Shown here one piece after another: positions 34,535-44,471 of a stretch of DNA of 64,000 nucleotides. The notes under the pieces were generated by a model. It saw only the letters and a list, made by a program, of their open reading frames with translations. It did not search any database and had not been told where the DNA came from. Each line of letters begins with the position of its first letter. The first letter of the stretch is position 1. The stretch spans positions 1 through 64,000 of the forward strand of contig JAEXZS010000093.1 in the NCBI GenBank assembly GCA_023451375.1, given 5' to 3'. Source of the stretch: Pseudomonadota bacterium. Lineage in GTDB: Bacteria; Pseudomonadota; Alphaproteobacteria; Caulobacterales; Caulobacteraceae. Both the position numbers and the translations under genes were made by a program.

Positions 34535-35292
34535 GCCGTCTGAGCGATCACCCCGTCACGCGACGCTGGCCGCCGAAACATCCGGACAGGCTTCAGCTCT
34601 ACTCGTCGCCTACCCCGAACGGCGTGAAAATCTCGATCGCGCTGGAGGAGCTCGGCTTGCCTTACGAGGCCCACCGTCTGGAGCTGTTCCGCAACGAATC
34701 CCGTGAGGCGGAGTTCGTCGCGCTCAACCCAAACGCCCGAATACCCGCCATTCTCGACCCCGATGGGCCGGGGGGCGTACCGCTGGCGCTTTGGGAGTCG
34801 GGCGCCATCCTCGTCTATCTCGCCGAGAAGACAGGCCGATTGATGTCTACGGAGACGGCGACGCGACACCAGACCCTGCAGTGGATCTTCTTCCAGGTGT
34901 CTGCCGTCGGCCCGAACTTCGGCCAACTGGGATACTTCCACAAGCACGCGGGTCGATCCATCGAAGACAAGCGTCCGAGGGATCGGTTCGTCGCCGAAGC
35001 GCGGCGTGTTCTCGGCGTGCTGAACGCCGCGCTTGAGGGGCGCGACTGGCTCGTGGGCGCCGACGCCGGCGAGTACTCGATCGCGGATATCACCACGTTG
35101 GGCTGGGTGAGAGCGCTCGTGACCTCCTACGACGCCGGCGACCTGGTGGGGATGGATGATTTCACGAATCTGAACGCATGGCTCGAGCGAGGTCTCGCTC
35201 GTCCGGCGGTCCAGCGTGGTCTGGTCATCCCCGGCGCGACCGCGACGGCGGAACGACCTGCAGGGTACGGCGGCTGGCCGCGGGGCCACTAG
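34531..35292 (+). CDS. Glutathione S-transferase (YghU/YfcG-like)
   Basis: 253 residues. N-terminal thioredoxin-fold domain with LYSSPTPNGVKISIALEELGLPYE, NPNARIPAILD and LWESGAILVYLAEKTGRL, then the all-helical C-terminal domain (GRDWLVGADAGEYSIADITTLGW). The TPNG segment matches the YfcG/YghU group, which use glutathione to reduce disulfides or organic peroxides. It starts with ATGA overlap to the RraA-like gene. Confidence 0.85.
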   Translation: MSRLSDHPVTRRWPPKHPDRLQLYSSPTPNGVKISIALEELGLPYEAHRLELFRNESREAEFVALNPNARIPAILDPDGPGGVPLALWESGAILVYLAEKTGRLMSTETATRHQTLQWIFFQVSAVGPNFGQLGYFHKHAGRSIEDKRPRDRFVAEARRVLGVLNAALEGRDWLVGADAGEYSIADITTLGWVRALVTSYDAGDLVGMDDFTNLNAWLERGLARPAVQRGLVIPGATATAERPAGYGGWPRGH

Positions 35293-35332
35293 CCTTGATC
35301 GCCCTGTCCTCCGGAGAAGAAAGCCGCGACCA

Positions 35333-36301
35333 ATGAGTGTCATCGCCGCCTGCCTGTACAGCAAGGGCTGCCGGAGCCGCGACTTCGACATCGACGAGGA
35401 CGTGCTCTCCACGGCCGATCCCGACGAGTTCGTGTGGATCGGCGTGTCCGATCCGACGGCGGAGGAAATGCAGTCGCTGCAGACGCGATACCACCTTCAT
35501 CCCATTGCGGTCGCCGCCGCCATGGACGTCGGCCAGATGCCTCGTCTGGAAGTGCTGGGAAATGAACTCTTCGCCGTCGCGCGCACCGCCCAGCTCGAGG
35601 GTGATGAAATCCGCTATGGCCAGACGGCGCTGTTCATCGGCCACCGTCACCTGATCAGCGTGCGTCACGGATCGCAGCGCGACCACACGGCCCTGCGTGA
35701 ACAGCTCGAGTCGGCGCCGGAGCTCCTGTCCCAGGGCGTCGACTATGTGTTGCACGCCATTCTGAATTACATCGTCGACGGCTATCTGCCGATCTTCGAG
35801 ATGATCGAGGACAGCGTGCTTGAGATGGAGCGACGCTCGCTCAACAGCTTTCTCGGACCGCAGGACATTGCGCGCATCTTCGGCCTTCGCTGTCAGCTGA
35901 CTCGTTTCCAGCGCACCCTCGGGCCCATGGCCGAACTGACCCGCAAGCTCGTTCGAGGCCATTTCCCCTGCATCAGTCCTTCGGTGACGCCGTATTTCAA
36001 CGACGTGCTCGATCACGTCCTGAGGGTTCAGGACATGATCGACGGACTGCTTCAGGTCCTTGCGTCAGTGTTCGAGTTCAGCAGCTTGCTGGAACAGCAG
36101 CGAACGGGCGCCATCACACGCAAGCTCGCCGCCTGGGCCGCCATTCTCGCGGTCCCCACCGCGATCACCGGCATATACGGAATGAATTTCCACAACATTC
36201 CCGAACTCAGAACGCCGTACGGCTATCACGCTGTCGTCGCGATGATCGTGGTGCTGTCCGGGCTGCTCTACCTGAACTTCAGGCGCCTCAAATGGATCTG
36301 A
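35333..36301 (+). CDS. corA: CorA-family magnesium/divalent cation transporter
   Basis: 322 residues from the ATG at 35333 (GGAGAAGA upstream). The cytoplasmic funnel domain takes the first 260 residues, and two C-terminal membrane helices carry the signature YGMNF (the GMN pore motif) followed by HNIPEL in place of the usual MPE loop, then a basic C-terminus (FRRLKWI). CorA channels import Mg2+ and sometimes Co2+ or Ni2+. It is last in the rightward run. Confidence 0.87.
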   Translation: MSVIAACLYSKGCRSRDFDIDEDVLSTADPDEFVWIGVSDPTAEEMQSLQTRYHLHPIAVAAAMDVGQMPRLEVLGNELFAVARTAQLEGDEIRYGQTALFIGHRHLISVRHGSQRDHTALREQLESAPELLSQGVDYVLHAILNYIVDGYLPIFEMIEDSVLEMERRSLNSFLGPQDIARIFGLRCQLTRFQRTLGPMAELTRKLVRGHFPCISPSVTPYFNDVLDHVLRVQDMIDGLLQVLASVFEFSSLLEQQRTGAITRKLAAWAAILAVPTAITGIYGMNFHNIPELRTPYGYHAVVAMIVVLSGLLYLNFRRLKWI

Positions 36302-36367
36302 GCCGGCCCGGCCGACGGGTCATGCCGCCGACCCGCCGCTGGAGCCCCGGCTCTTGGATCGGATGGG

Positions 36368-36823
36368 TCAGGACCCGTTCGTGAAGGCGACGCGGGCGAG
36401 ACGCGGATCCCGCAGGATGCTCTTTACGAACCAGACATAGACCTGCGCGGTCGTGTCGAACCCGAGATGGCTGAAGGCGCCCCCGAAGCTGCAGGCGGGA
36501 AAGTCCGGAAAGCCCGACCGCAGCACATAGCGGCCCGGTTCGGCATCGAACTCGGCCTTGTAGACCCTGCGCAGGGCATGGAGACCGGTCTAGGCCTCTC
36601 GATGAGCGGTGAGCGTCATCGGGCGACCGTCCTCGAAGCTCGCATCGGGGCTCGAGGCCCCGGACTCGAGGTCGATGATTTCGGATGTCATGCACGTCGC
36701 CTCGACCGGTCCGGCGCCCTCAGCCTCCACTCTGAGGCGCACGATCGACGGCCGCCAATAGCCGCAGGATATGGTTTCGATGCCGGACGGGAAGCGCCCT
36801 TCAGGGTTAGGCTGAGGCCTCAA
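36368..36823 (-). pseudogene. Broken paralogue of the hypothetical gene at 46784-47395
   Basis: On the minus strand, 36589-36368 encodes LRRVYKAEFDAEPGRYVLRS, GFPDFPACSFGGAFSHLGFD and YVWFVKSILRDPRLARV, a close match to the C-terminal third of the protein at 46784-47395 (LRKVFKSEFESDPERYVLRE and so on). The same frame continues upstream to 36823 but is interrupted by TAG at 36590-36592, and the upstream residues (ending FEDGRPMTLTAHREA) do not align clearly. Either the gene was broken by a nonsense change, or a short separate gene precedes an orphan fragment. The region has no other feature. Confidence 0.6.
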
Positions 36824-36838
36824 CGAATGGAGGGCAGC

Positions 36839-38104
36839 ATGACCCGGTTTTTCGATCCCGTGTACGTCGCGTCAGGCCTACGCACGCCCTTCGGACGCGG
36901 CGGCGGCGCGCTGGCGGGCTACGACGCGATTTCGCTTTCCGTTCCCGTGGTTCAGGCCATGGCGGCGCAGGCCGGCCCCGACCTGGTCGTCTGGGGGAGC
37001 GTCATCCCAAATCTGGGCTGGAGCAACATCGCCCGGGAAGTCTGGCTCGACGCCGGCCTGGATCCGAACGTCCCGGCCTTTTCGGTCGTTCTGGCCTGTT
37101 CGACGAGCATGACCGCGACGATCGCCGCCGCCGGCATGCTGGGAGGCGACACCCACCTCGCCCTGGTCGGCGGGGCGGAGGTCATGAGCAGGCCCTCGAT
37201 CGCCTTGACCGCGGATGCGTCCCGACGGCTGACGGACTTGTTCGCACGGGACCCGCAGGCGGCTCTGGGCGCCCTGCAGGGGCTGGAGCCCACCGACTAT
37301 GTCTTGCCCACCAAGGGCTGGTCCAATCGCATCACCGGGCGGTCGATGGGCGACCACATGGAGGAGACCGCAAAATCCTGGGCCGTGTCTCGCGTAGCCC
37401 AGGATTCCTGGGCTTTGACCAGCCACCAGCGTGCGGTCGCAGGCTGGGAGGCAGGCTTCTTCGACGATCTGGTGATCCCGCTTCCCGTGCTGGCGCGCGA
37501 CGCCAATCCACGGTCTGACACCTCACTTGCGAAACTTGCCACGCTCAAGCCCGCCTTCGACCGTGACAGCGGTCGCGGCAGTCTCACCGCAGGCAACAGT
37601 TCTCCGATCACGGACGGAGCGGCGGGCTGCTGGGTCGCCAACGAGGCCGGCGTGGCGCGCTTGCCCGAGGGCACGCCCCACGCGCGGCTCGTCGATTACG
37701 AGGTGTCCGCCGTCGACTACAGGACGGAGGGGCTGCTGATGGCGCCCTCGTACGGCATCCCGCGCCTGCTCGCGCGCAACCGGCTGACGTTCGAAGACAT
37801 CGATCTCTGGGAGATCCATGAGGCGTTCGCCGCCCAGGTGCTCGCCAACGTCGCGGCCATCACGGACCCGGACTGGGTTCGGACCAGGGTCGGCGTTCAA
37901 TCCGATCTCGGGCGGTTCGACTGGCGCCGGGTCAACCCCAATGGCGGATCGGTCGCGATCGGCCACCCGTTCGGGGCGACGGGCGCGCGCGACCTCAGCC
38001 AGGCGGTCAAGGAGCTCTGGGCGATGCCGACCGGATCACGCGCGATCGTCAGCATCTGCGCCGACGGCGGGCAGGGGACAGTCGCCCTCCTGGAACGCGC
38101 CTGA
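36839..38104 (+). CDS. Thiolase (acetyl-CoA acetyltransferase family)
   Basis: 421 residues from the ATG at 36839 (GGAGG five bases upstream). N-terminal YVASGLRTPFGRGGGAL, acyl-accepting Cys in VVLACSTSMTATIAAAG near residue 88, His in NPNGGSVAIGHPFGATGARD near 378 and the second Cys in SICADGGQGTVALLE. The last motif has CADGG where most thiolases have CxGGG. Such enzymes cleave or form 3-ketoacyl-CoA in fatty acid oxidation. No fadB-like partner is adjacent. Confidence 0.87.
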   Translation: MTRFFDPVYVASGLRTPFGRGGGALAGYDAISLSVPVVQAMAAQAGPDLVVWGSVIPNLGWSNIAREVWLDAGLDPNVPAFSVVLACSTSMTATIAAAGMLGGDTHLALVGGAEVMSRPSIALTADASRRLTDLFARDPQAALGALQGLEPTDYVLPTKGWSNRITGRSMGDHMEETAKSWAVSRVAQDSWALTSHQRAVAGWEAGFFDDLVIPLPVLARDANPRSDTSLAKLATLKPAFDRDSGRGSLTAGNSSPITDGAAGCWVANEAGVARLPEGTPHARLVDYEVSAVDYRTEGLLMAPSYGIPRLLARNRLTFEDIDLWEIHEAFAAQVLANVAAITDPDWVRTRVGVQSDLGRFDWRRVNPNGGSVAIGHPFGATGARDLSQAVKELWAMPTGSRAIVSICADGGQGTVALLERA

Positions 38105-38231
38105 GGACATCTGCGACCGCGATACGTGCGTTACGGTCCACGGGTGTTCGCATCCTCACCGGAGACAAGACCGGTTCACAACGTCGGCGCCGTCGTTGGC
38201 GCCGCACACTCAGTCTCGAAGGAGAACCCCG

Positions 38232-38489
38232 ATGGCCAAGGTCGTCATCTACACCAAACCCGGATGCCCCTACTGCACGACCGCGATGGATCTGCTGGGA
38301 CGCAAAGGCGTCGACGTCCACGAGATCGTCGCCTCTCGTGACCCGGAGAAGAAGGCCGAGATGATCCGCCGATCCGGTGGACGCACGACGTTTCCGCAGA
38401 TCTTTATCGACGGCGCCCATGTCGGGGGATGCGACGACATGCTCGCTCTCGAGGATCGCGGGGAGCTGGATCCGCTCCTGGCCGCCTGA
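38232..38489 (+). CDS. grxC: Glutaredoxin 3-type (GrxC)
   Basis: 85 residues. Active site KPGCPYCTTAMDLL, the TTFPQIFIDGAHVGGCDDM block with the cis-Pro and glutathione-binding residues. AAGGAGAACC provides the ribosome binding site. It reduces disulfides and mixed disulfides with glutathione. It follows the thiolase by 127 bases and fits the thiol-redox theme of the region. Confidence 0.9.
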   Translation: MAKVVIYTKPGCPYCTTAMDLLGRKGVDVHEIVASRDPEKKAEMIRRSGGRTTFPQIFIDGAHVGGCDDMLALEDRGELDPLLAA

Positions 38490-38533
38490 TCTAGGCGCCG
38501 TCCGAGGCCTGGCTGACGACGACGCTGTCCCGG

Positions 38534-39541
<1,008 letters not shown>

Positions 39542-39587
39542 GGCAGAGATCCCGGGATAAGATGAAGGAGAGGGGGGGGGCGCCGAA

Positions 39588-40763
39588 CTATCCGGCCAGC
39601 GCCGTTCGCAGGGGCCGGAACGCGGCTTCGATCGCTTCAAGACGACCCTCGATTTCGCTGCCCGCGGCGACAGCCACGACGACCGCGGCGCGGAACGACC
39701 AGAGGTCTCCCGCCCGTTCGAACGTCGTCATCGTCATCAACGCCCAAGCCGTCATGCGTTCGTCCTCGTCGATGTGGAACAGAGCGCCGCCGAAGGTGCT
39801 GTCGAGAGCTTCCGTCAGGGCGTCCGCGTAGCCGATGTCAACGCGCGCCGGCGGCGTCACCGGAGGAGGCTCAGCGAGGCCGTCGTCGCGACCGAAACCG
39901 TCCCGCGACAAAGGCTTGCGCACGCCCTCGAGCGCGGGGGACGCGGTGTCGCCTTCGACAGGATCGAAGCTCAGCAGAGGGTCGGAGGCGTGCAATACGA
40001 CCGCCCGGTTCCCGATCCGCCAGTAGGCGCTGAAAGGCGCATGCGAGCCGGCAAGACGCAGCAGCACGTCGAGAGGCCAGCCGCCTGGCGCGAGCGCGCC
40101 GGACCATAGACCTTCGGCTCTAATCCCATCGGGATTCCACTGGTGCGCCGATGTGGTGATCGACGGGCCGAAGGTGTCGGACCTACAAGGTTCAAGACGG
40201 ATTGCGGGCGGCGGGATGGTCGTTCTCGTGGACTCCGCGGCCAGCCAGCCGGCTGCGCGGCTGACGGCGGCGGACGCCGCAGGGCCGTCCCGCCCACGCC
40301 CGAGGCTCCAGACCCTCCGCTCTTCATGATCGAAGACGAGCATCGCCGGATAGCGGGCGATCGTCAGGTCTGGCCAGACTGGACCGCTGGCCTGCCGGGC
40401 GCCCGGGACCTCTACGCCATGCGAAAGAAGCCCGACCACGCCGCGAGACATTATGGGATCGCGAATAGGGGCGAGATCACGGGCCGGTCCGGATGCCACA
40501 TGGTCGGGCTCCGCCGCGACGAACGAGTGTCGCTCGTCGGCCCCGACTCCCGAGAGCAGCACGAGGAGATCGTCCCTGCCCCGAAGCGCGACCGCGACCT
40601 CCAGCGGGTCCCGCCAGCCATGCAGCCGGCGCAGGGTGACGTTGAAGGGAGACAGCCCGTCGATGTCGCCGGTCGATGCCGAGGCGACGCGGTCCAGGAC
40701 TGATGCGTCCTGGGACTCCGAAGGCGTCGGATGGCGCTGGGGATCATTCGTTGGCTTGGGCAT
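39588..40763 (-). CDS. PabB/TrpE-like protein with shortened chorismate-binding domain
   Basis: 391 residues from the ATG at 40763. It has the N-terminal Anth_synt_I-like part (SFVAAEPDHVASGPARDLAP, GVVGLLSHGVEVPG, IARYPAMLVFDHEERRVWSLG) and the beginning of the chorismate domain (GSHAPFSAYWRIGNRAVVLH, cf. PAPxxAYL). The long catalytic block with the ETRPIKGTRPR and PxGSxTGAPK motifs is absent; what follows looks only like the far C-terminus (IGYADAL, LWSFRAAVVVAVAAGSEIEG). PabB is usually above 450 residues. An aminodeoxychorismate synthase is thus unlikely to be active; a non-catalytic descendant is the better reading. Confidence 0.6.
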   Translation of the reverse strand: MPKPTNDPQRHPTPSESQDASVLDRVASASTGDIDGLSPFNVTLRRLHGWRDPLEVAVALRGRDDLLVLLSGVGADERHSFVAAEPDHVASGPARDLAPIRDPIMSRGVVGLLSHGVEVPGARQASGPVWPDLTIARYPAMLVFDHEERRVWSLGRGRDGPAASAAVSRAAGWLAAESTRTTIPPPAIRLEPCRSDTFGPSITTSAHQWNPDGIRAEGLWSGALAPGGWPLDVLLRLAGSHAPFSAYWRIGNRAVVLHASDPLLSFDPVEGDTASPALEGVRKPLSRDGFGRDDGLAEPPPVTPPARVDIGYADALTEALDSTFGGALFHIDEDERMTAWALMTMTTFERAGDLWSFRAAVVVAVAAGSEIEGRLEAIEAAFRPLRTALAG

Positions 40764-40967
40764 GACCCAGCCTCGGAGATCGCCAGGGCAGAGAGAAGGG
40801 GCCCGCGGGCATGAGTTCGATAGCCACAGGCTTGCATGAGCACCAGACGCGCCTTGCACCGGTCCCCCGTCTCGCGTTTCCCGGAGACGAATCTATCGCG
40901 CCGGGGCGGACCCGGAGTTTGCCGCCATGTGACGTCCGGGTTGCCGGGCCCTCAGTTCGAGAAGCGT

Positions 40968-41825
40968 CTATCTCAGCTGACAGAGGTCGAGCTTGTCCAT
41001 GTCGGTGTAGTCGAGGTTTTCGCCGCCCATGCCCCAGATGAAAGAGTAGTTGGAGGTTCCGGAGCCCATGTGGATCGACCACGGCGGGCTGATGACGGCC
41101 TCGCCGTCTGCCATCACGATGTGACGGGCTGCGTCGGGCTCGCCCATGAAGTGGAAGACACGGTCGTTCTCGCCCAGACCGAAATAGAGATAGGCCTCGG
41201 AGCGGCGGTCGTGCAGGTGCGGCGGCATGGTGTTCCAGACACTGCCCGGCTTCAGGACGGTGAGGCCCAGCAGCAGCTGGCAGGACCTGATTTTGCCAGG
41301 AACGATGTACTGATAGATCGTGCGGTCGTTGGAGGTTTCCAGAGCGCCCATTTCCAGCGGCACGGCCTCTTCGATGCTGATCTTCGCCAGCGCGTGGCGG
41401 GCGTGGGCCGGTGTGGCGATCAGGTAGAACTTCGCCGGGTTCGACGCGTCGGCCGAGGCGAAGCTGACGTCGCCCGAGCCCATCGGCACATAGAGGCCAT
41501 CACGAAACGCGAGATCCACAGTCTCACCGTCCACCGTGACTGAGCCGGCCCCGCCGATGTTGACCAGGCCCAGCTCCCGGGCCTGCAAGAGGGGCTTGCC
41601 CTCCAGCGACGGGGGGTCGGCGTGTAACGGAAGCGAGAGCTGGCCCCCGATCGGCATGGCGCCGCCGATGATCATCCGCTCGTTGTGAGAATAGTTCAGG
41701 CTGATCTTGCCGGCTTCGAACAAGCCGGTGACCAGATAGCGGTCGCGCAACTGGTCAGTGGTCGCACCGGCCATCATGTCGGGATGGGTTGCCTGATAGA
41801 CCTTGTCGTACATGGGGTCGGGCAT
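40968..41825 (-). CDS. kduI: 5-dehydro-4-deoxy-D-glucuronate isomerase (KduI)
   Basis: 285 residues from the ATG at 41825 (GAGAGG upstream). Signature PPHLHDRRSEAYLYFGL holds the zinc ligands HxHxxxxxE, and the C-terminal GGENLDYTDMDKLDLCQLR is typical of KduI. It converts 5-keto-4-deoxyuronate, a pectin/alginate breakdown product, to 2,5-diketo-3-deoxygluconate. No kduD or uronate transporter is near, so it is isolated from its usual pathway partners. It diverges from a MarR gene, with an operator-like dyad between. Confidence 0.9.
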   Translation of the reverse strand: MPDPMYDKVYQATHPDMMAGATTDQLRDRYLVTGLFEAGKISLNYSHNERMIIGGAMPIGGQLSLPLHADPPSLEGKPLLQARELGLVNIGGAGSVTVDGETVDLAFRDGLYVPMGSGDVSFASADASNPAKFYLIATPAHARHALAKISIEEAVPLEMGALETSNDRTIYQYIVPGKIRSCQLLLGLTVLKPGSVWNTMPPHLHDRRSEAYLYFGLGENDRVFHFMGEPDAARHIVMADGEAVISPPWSIHMGSGTSNYSFIWGMGGENLDYTDMDKLDLCQLR

Positions 41826-41948
41826 CCGGGCCTCTCTAGGGTTCACGTACGAGCCGCCAGCCAGGCGCCGCGCTCATTGGTGGAGTGATGCGCGGCTCGC
41901 CGCTTTCGGAGCAATGCTCGTCGACATCTCGTCCGCTCGCTTGATACG

Positions 41949-41965
41949 TATGCATGGCGCATATA
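41949..41965. promoter_or_regulatory. MarR-type operator, site A (before MarR1)
   Basis: TATGCATGGCGCATATA, with TATGC and GCATA arms, ends ten bases before the start of the first MarR gene. It shares the TATGC...GCATA pattern with three other sites at 42567, 44429 and 44472, which suggests a common regulator. Confidence 0.6.
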
Positions 41966-41975
41966 CCGTAGGCTG

Positions 41976-42467
41976 ATGCAGCCATCGGTCGCCAGAGGTT
42001 ATTTTGGGTCGCTGGTGAGCGCGGTTGCGGATGAGATGACGGCGACCGCAGGCGAGGCCTCGCGGATGCCGGGTCCGGCGGCGACGGTCCTGTCTCTGCT
42101 GAATGTCCGTTCGGGCCAATCCATACGCCGACTTTCGGACGGCATCGGCCTGTCGCACGCCGGGACCGTTCGGTTGATCGACAGGCTTGAGGTGGATGGC
42201 CTGGTCGAGCGGCGCCGAGAGCTGTCCGACCTGCGCGCCCGCTCCATCCATCTCACCACCGTGGGCCAGGAGGTAATGGCCGACATGGCGAAAGCGCGCA
42301 GTCGCGCGGTTGAGGCCTGGCTGGCCCCGCTCTCTCCAGAGGAACTGTCCCGGCTCGGCGCCACCGCGCAGCGCCTGCTTGAGGGCAGAGCGGTCGAAGT
42401 TGTGGATGGCCATACCCGCAGCGTATCGCGGAGCCGCCAAAAGGCATCGCACCGATTGTCGCGCTAG
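41976..42467 (+). CDS. MarR-family regulator 1
   Basis: 163 residues. Winged helix VRSGQSIRRLSDGIGLSHAG followed by TVRLIDRLEVDGLVERR and the wing DLRARSIHLTTVGQEVM. It is close to the second MarR (42594-43118) through LSHAGTVRL and matching helices. Unlike that protein, its C-terminus (HTRSVSRSRQKASHRLSR) has no cysteines, whereas the second ends in a four-Cys tail. No clear ribosome binding site precedes the ATG. The upstream dyad suggests autoregulation. Confidence 0.8.
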   Translation: MQPSVARGYFGSLVSAVADEMTATAGEASRMPGPAATVLSLLNVRSGQSIRRLSDGIGLSHAGTVRLIDRLEVDGLVERRRELSDLRARSIHLTTVGQEVMADMAKARSRAVEAWLAPLSPEELSRLGATAQRLLEGRAVEVVDGHTRSVSRSRQKASHRLSR

Positions 42468-42566
42468 AACGGAGCAAGTACGTCGGCGTGACCACAGGTC
42501 ATTGTTTAATCGAGATTTTATCCGTCGGCGCACGCATCCGGATCGGGCGCGCGTCCGCTTGCTGTC

Positions 42567-42585
42567 TATGCCCGGCGCACATATA
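42567..42585. promoter_or_regulatory. MarR-type operator, site B (before MarR2)
   Basis: TATGCCCGGCGCACATATA, eight bases before the start of the second MarR gene; same arms as site A with one change (GCACATA). Likely overlaps the promoter. Confidence 0.5.
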
Positions 42586-42593
42586 GATGGGCC

Positions 42594-43118
42594 ATGGGTG
42601 GACTGCGTGACCGCAATGTTTTCGGGGCATTCGCGCTGATGATCAGCGACGACATCCTTCGCGCGACCTCATCCCACGCGCCGGACGCGGGTCCCACCGC
42701 GTCGGCCCTGGCGCTGCTGGCGCACCAACCCGGACTGTCGATCCGCATGCTGGCCGGCGGTGTCGGTCTCTCACACGCGGGAACGGTTCGTCTGGTCGAC
42801 CGCCTCGCGACCGAAGGGCTGATCGAGCGTCGGGAGCATTCCACGGACGGACGCGCACGCGCTCTGCATCTCACCGCAGCCGGACAGATCATGAGCGAGC
42901 AAGTGCTTGGCGCCCGCGACGAGGTGCTGTCCGCAGGGCTGTCGGTTCTGACGCCGGCCGAGATGACGCTGTTCTGTGAGATCTCGGAGCGTGTCCTGCG
43001 TTCACGGCTGCAGGGGCTGGAGCACTCCTACCGGGTCTGCCGGCGCTGCAGCTATGCGGACTGTAAGGACTGTCCGATCGACGACGAGCTTGACGAGCGT
43101 GGCGTCCACGGCCGGTAG
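42594..43118 (+). CDS. MarR-family regulator 2 with C-terminal four-cysteine tail
   Basis: 174 residues. MarR winged helix (IRMLAGGVGLSHAGTVRLVD, LATEGLIERREHSTDGRARALHLT), and a C-terminal tail YRVCRRCSYADCKDCPIDDE with CxxC-x4-CxxC spacing, suited to zinc or another metal or to thiol sensing. It follows MarR1 by 126 bases and precedes the convergent OsmC-fusion gene by 41 bases. With the shared dyads, it probably controls itself and the OsmC-fusion/LysR promoter region. Confidence 0.83.
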   Translation: MGGLRDRNVFGAFALMISDDILRATSSHAPDAGPTASALALLAHQPGLSIRMLAGGVGLSHAGTVRLVDRLATEGLIERREHSTDGRARALHLTAAGQIMSEQVLGARDEVLSAGLSVLTPAEMTLFCEISERVLRSRLQGLEHSYRVCRRCSYADCKDCPIDDELDERGVHGR

Positions 43119-43159
43119 GCCGCGGGCGAGCCTGCTGCCTGACGTCTCACCTCCGGCGC

Positions 43160-44389
43160 CTAGGATTGATCGAGGTCGCCGACCGGGGGCGTCGGTGAAC
43201 CGGCGAGCCGCGTCTGCACGTCCGATCCGCGCACGAGCGTGAGGTCCACGGGGCAGCGATCGGCGATCTCCAGGATACGCGCTCTCTGTTCGTCGTCGAG
43301 CGGACCTTCGAGCGTGATGGTCCGCGTAAACCGGTCGGGCGGCATCATGTCGGAGACCTTGGCGTGCTCCACGGTGGTGCTGGCGCGTTCCAGCGGCCAG
43401 CCCTTGCGGTTCGCATAGAGCCGCATGGTCATGACGGTACACGCCGCGAGCCCGGCCGAGACCAGTTCGTAGGGGGAGAGCCCGCTCCCGAGACCACCGA
43501 CCGAGGCAGGCTCGTCCGCCAGAAGCGCGTGTTCGCCGCTACGCACGGTCAGCTGGAACTTGCCCGCGAGGGTTTCGGTCGCCGACACGCCGGCGGCGAC
43601 CTCCACCTGCGGCAGATCATCGGTCAGGAGCGGCATATAGCGGTTGGCCCATGCGGCGATCATGGCCGCGGCGTATTGGGCGTCGGCGACCTCCGCGAGC
43701 AGGTGATCGGCAGTGTGCAGGGAGATGAAGCTCTTGGGATGATGCGCGGCGCGGAAGATGCGCGACGCATGATCGATGCCTACGACGTCGTCTCGGGCGG
43801 AATGCATCACCAGCAGGGGGCGCCGCAAGGCGGCGACCGCGGTCTCGACATGCACGCCGTCGATCGCTTCGATGAAATCTCGGCGGATCACGAGCGGGCG
43901 CTCGGCGAGCGTCACCACGGTCTCTCCGTCGCGTCTTACGGCGTCCAGGTCTTCCGGGGCGAACAGACCCAGCAGATGGTGAACGTCAGCGGGGGCGGCG
44001 AGCGTTGCGACAGCGGCGATTTCCGGAAGGTTCGGTGCGGCGACGAGCGCCGCCGCCCCGCCCAGACTATGCCCCACCAGAAGCGACGGCGGCATGCCAG
44101 CCGCCGCCATCGCTTTCACCGCTGCGCTCAAGTCTCCCACGTCGGCGGCGAAGTTCGCCGTCTCCGCCGGCTGGTCCCCGGGTCCCGAACCCGCAAAATC
44201 AAACCGCAAGACGCCGATGCCGCTTCGGGCCAGGGCGCGGGAGATGTGGACGGCGGCTCGATTGTCTTTGCCGCAGGTAAAGCAGTGAGCGAAGACCGCC
44301 CATCCTCGTGGGGTGGTCTCGGGCGCTTCCAGGCGACCGGTGATTTGATGACCGTTCACGCCGTCGAACGTGAACACCGAGGTCGCCAT
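43160..44389 (-). CDS. Alpha/beta hydrolase-OsmC fusion protein
   Basis: 409 residues from the ATG at 44389 (GGAGG upstream). Residues 1-250 are an alpha/beta hydrolase with VGHSLGGAAALVA (nucleophile) and HTADHLLAEVADA (His). Residues 270-400 are an OsmC/Ohr-type domain with the two redox cysteines in LAACTVMTMRLYANRKGW and ADRCPVDLTL. OsmC domains reduce organic hydroperoxides; the hydrolase may free them from esters. The gene diverges from a LysR gene, with two MarR-type dyads between. Confidence 0.86.
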   Translation of the reverse strand: MATSVFTFDGVNGHQITGRLEAPETTPRGWAVFAHCFTCGKDNRAAVHISRALARSGIGVLRFDFAGSGPGDQPAETANFAADVGDLSAAVKAMAAAGMPPSLLVGHSLGGAAALVAAPNLPEIAAVATLAAPADVHHLLGLFAPEDLDAVRRDGETVVTLAERPLVIRRDFIEAIDGVHVETAVAALRRPLLVMHSARDDVVGIDHASRIFRAAHHPKSFISLHTADHLLAEVADAQYAAAMIAAWANRYMPLLTDDLPQVEVAAGVSATETLAGKFQLTVRSGEHALLADEPASVGGLGSGLSPYELVSAGLAACTVMTMRLYANRKGWPLERASTTVEHAKVSDMMPPDRFTRTITLEGPLDDEQRARILEIADRCPVDLTLVRGSDVQTRLAGSPTPPVGDLDQS

Positions 44390-44428
44390 GTCTCTGTCCT
44401 CCATCGCGCGCGAGCGCCTGCAGCCACC

Positions 44429-44449
44429 CTATATGCGTCGCGCATATAG
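44429..44449. promoter_or_regulatory. MarR-type operator, site C (perfect arms)
   Basis: Arms CTATATGCG at 44429-44437 and CGCATATAG at 44441-44449 around TCG, a perfect nine-base inverted repeat. It lies 40 bases upstream of the OsmC-fusion start. Confidence 0.75.
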
Positions 44450-44471
44450 ACAAGGTCTTGATGCGCCATTA

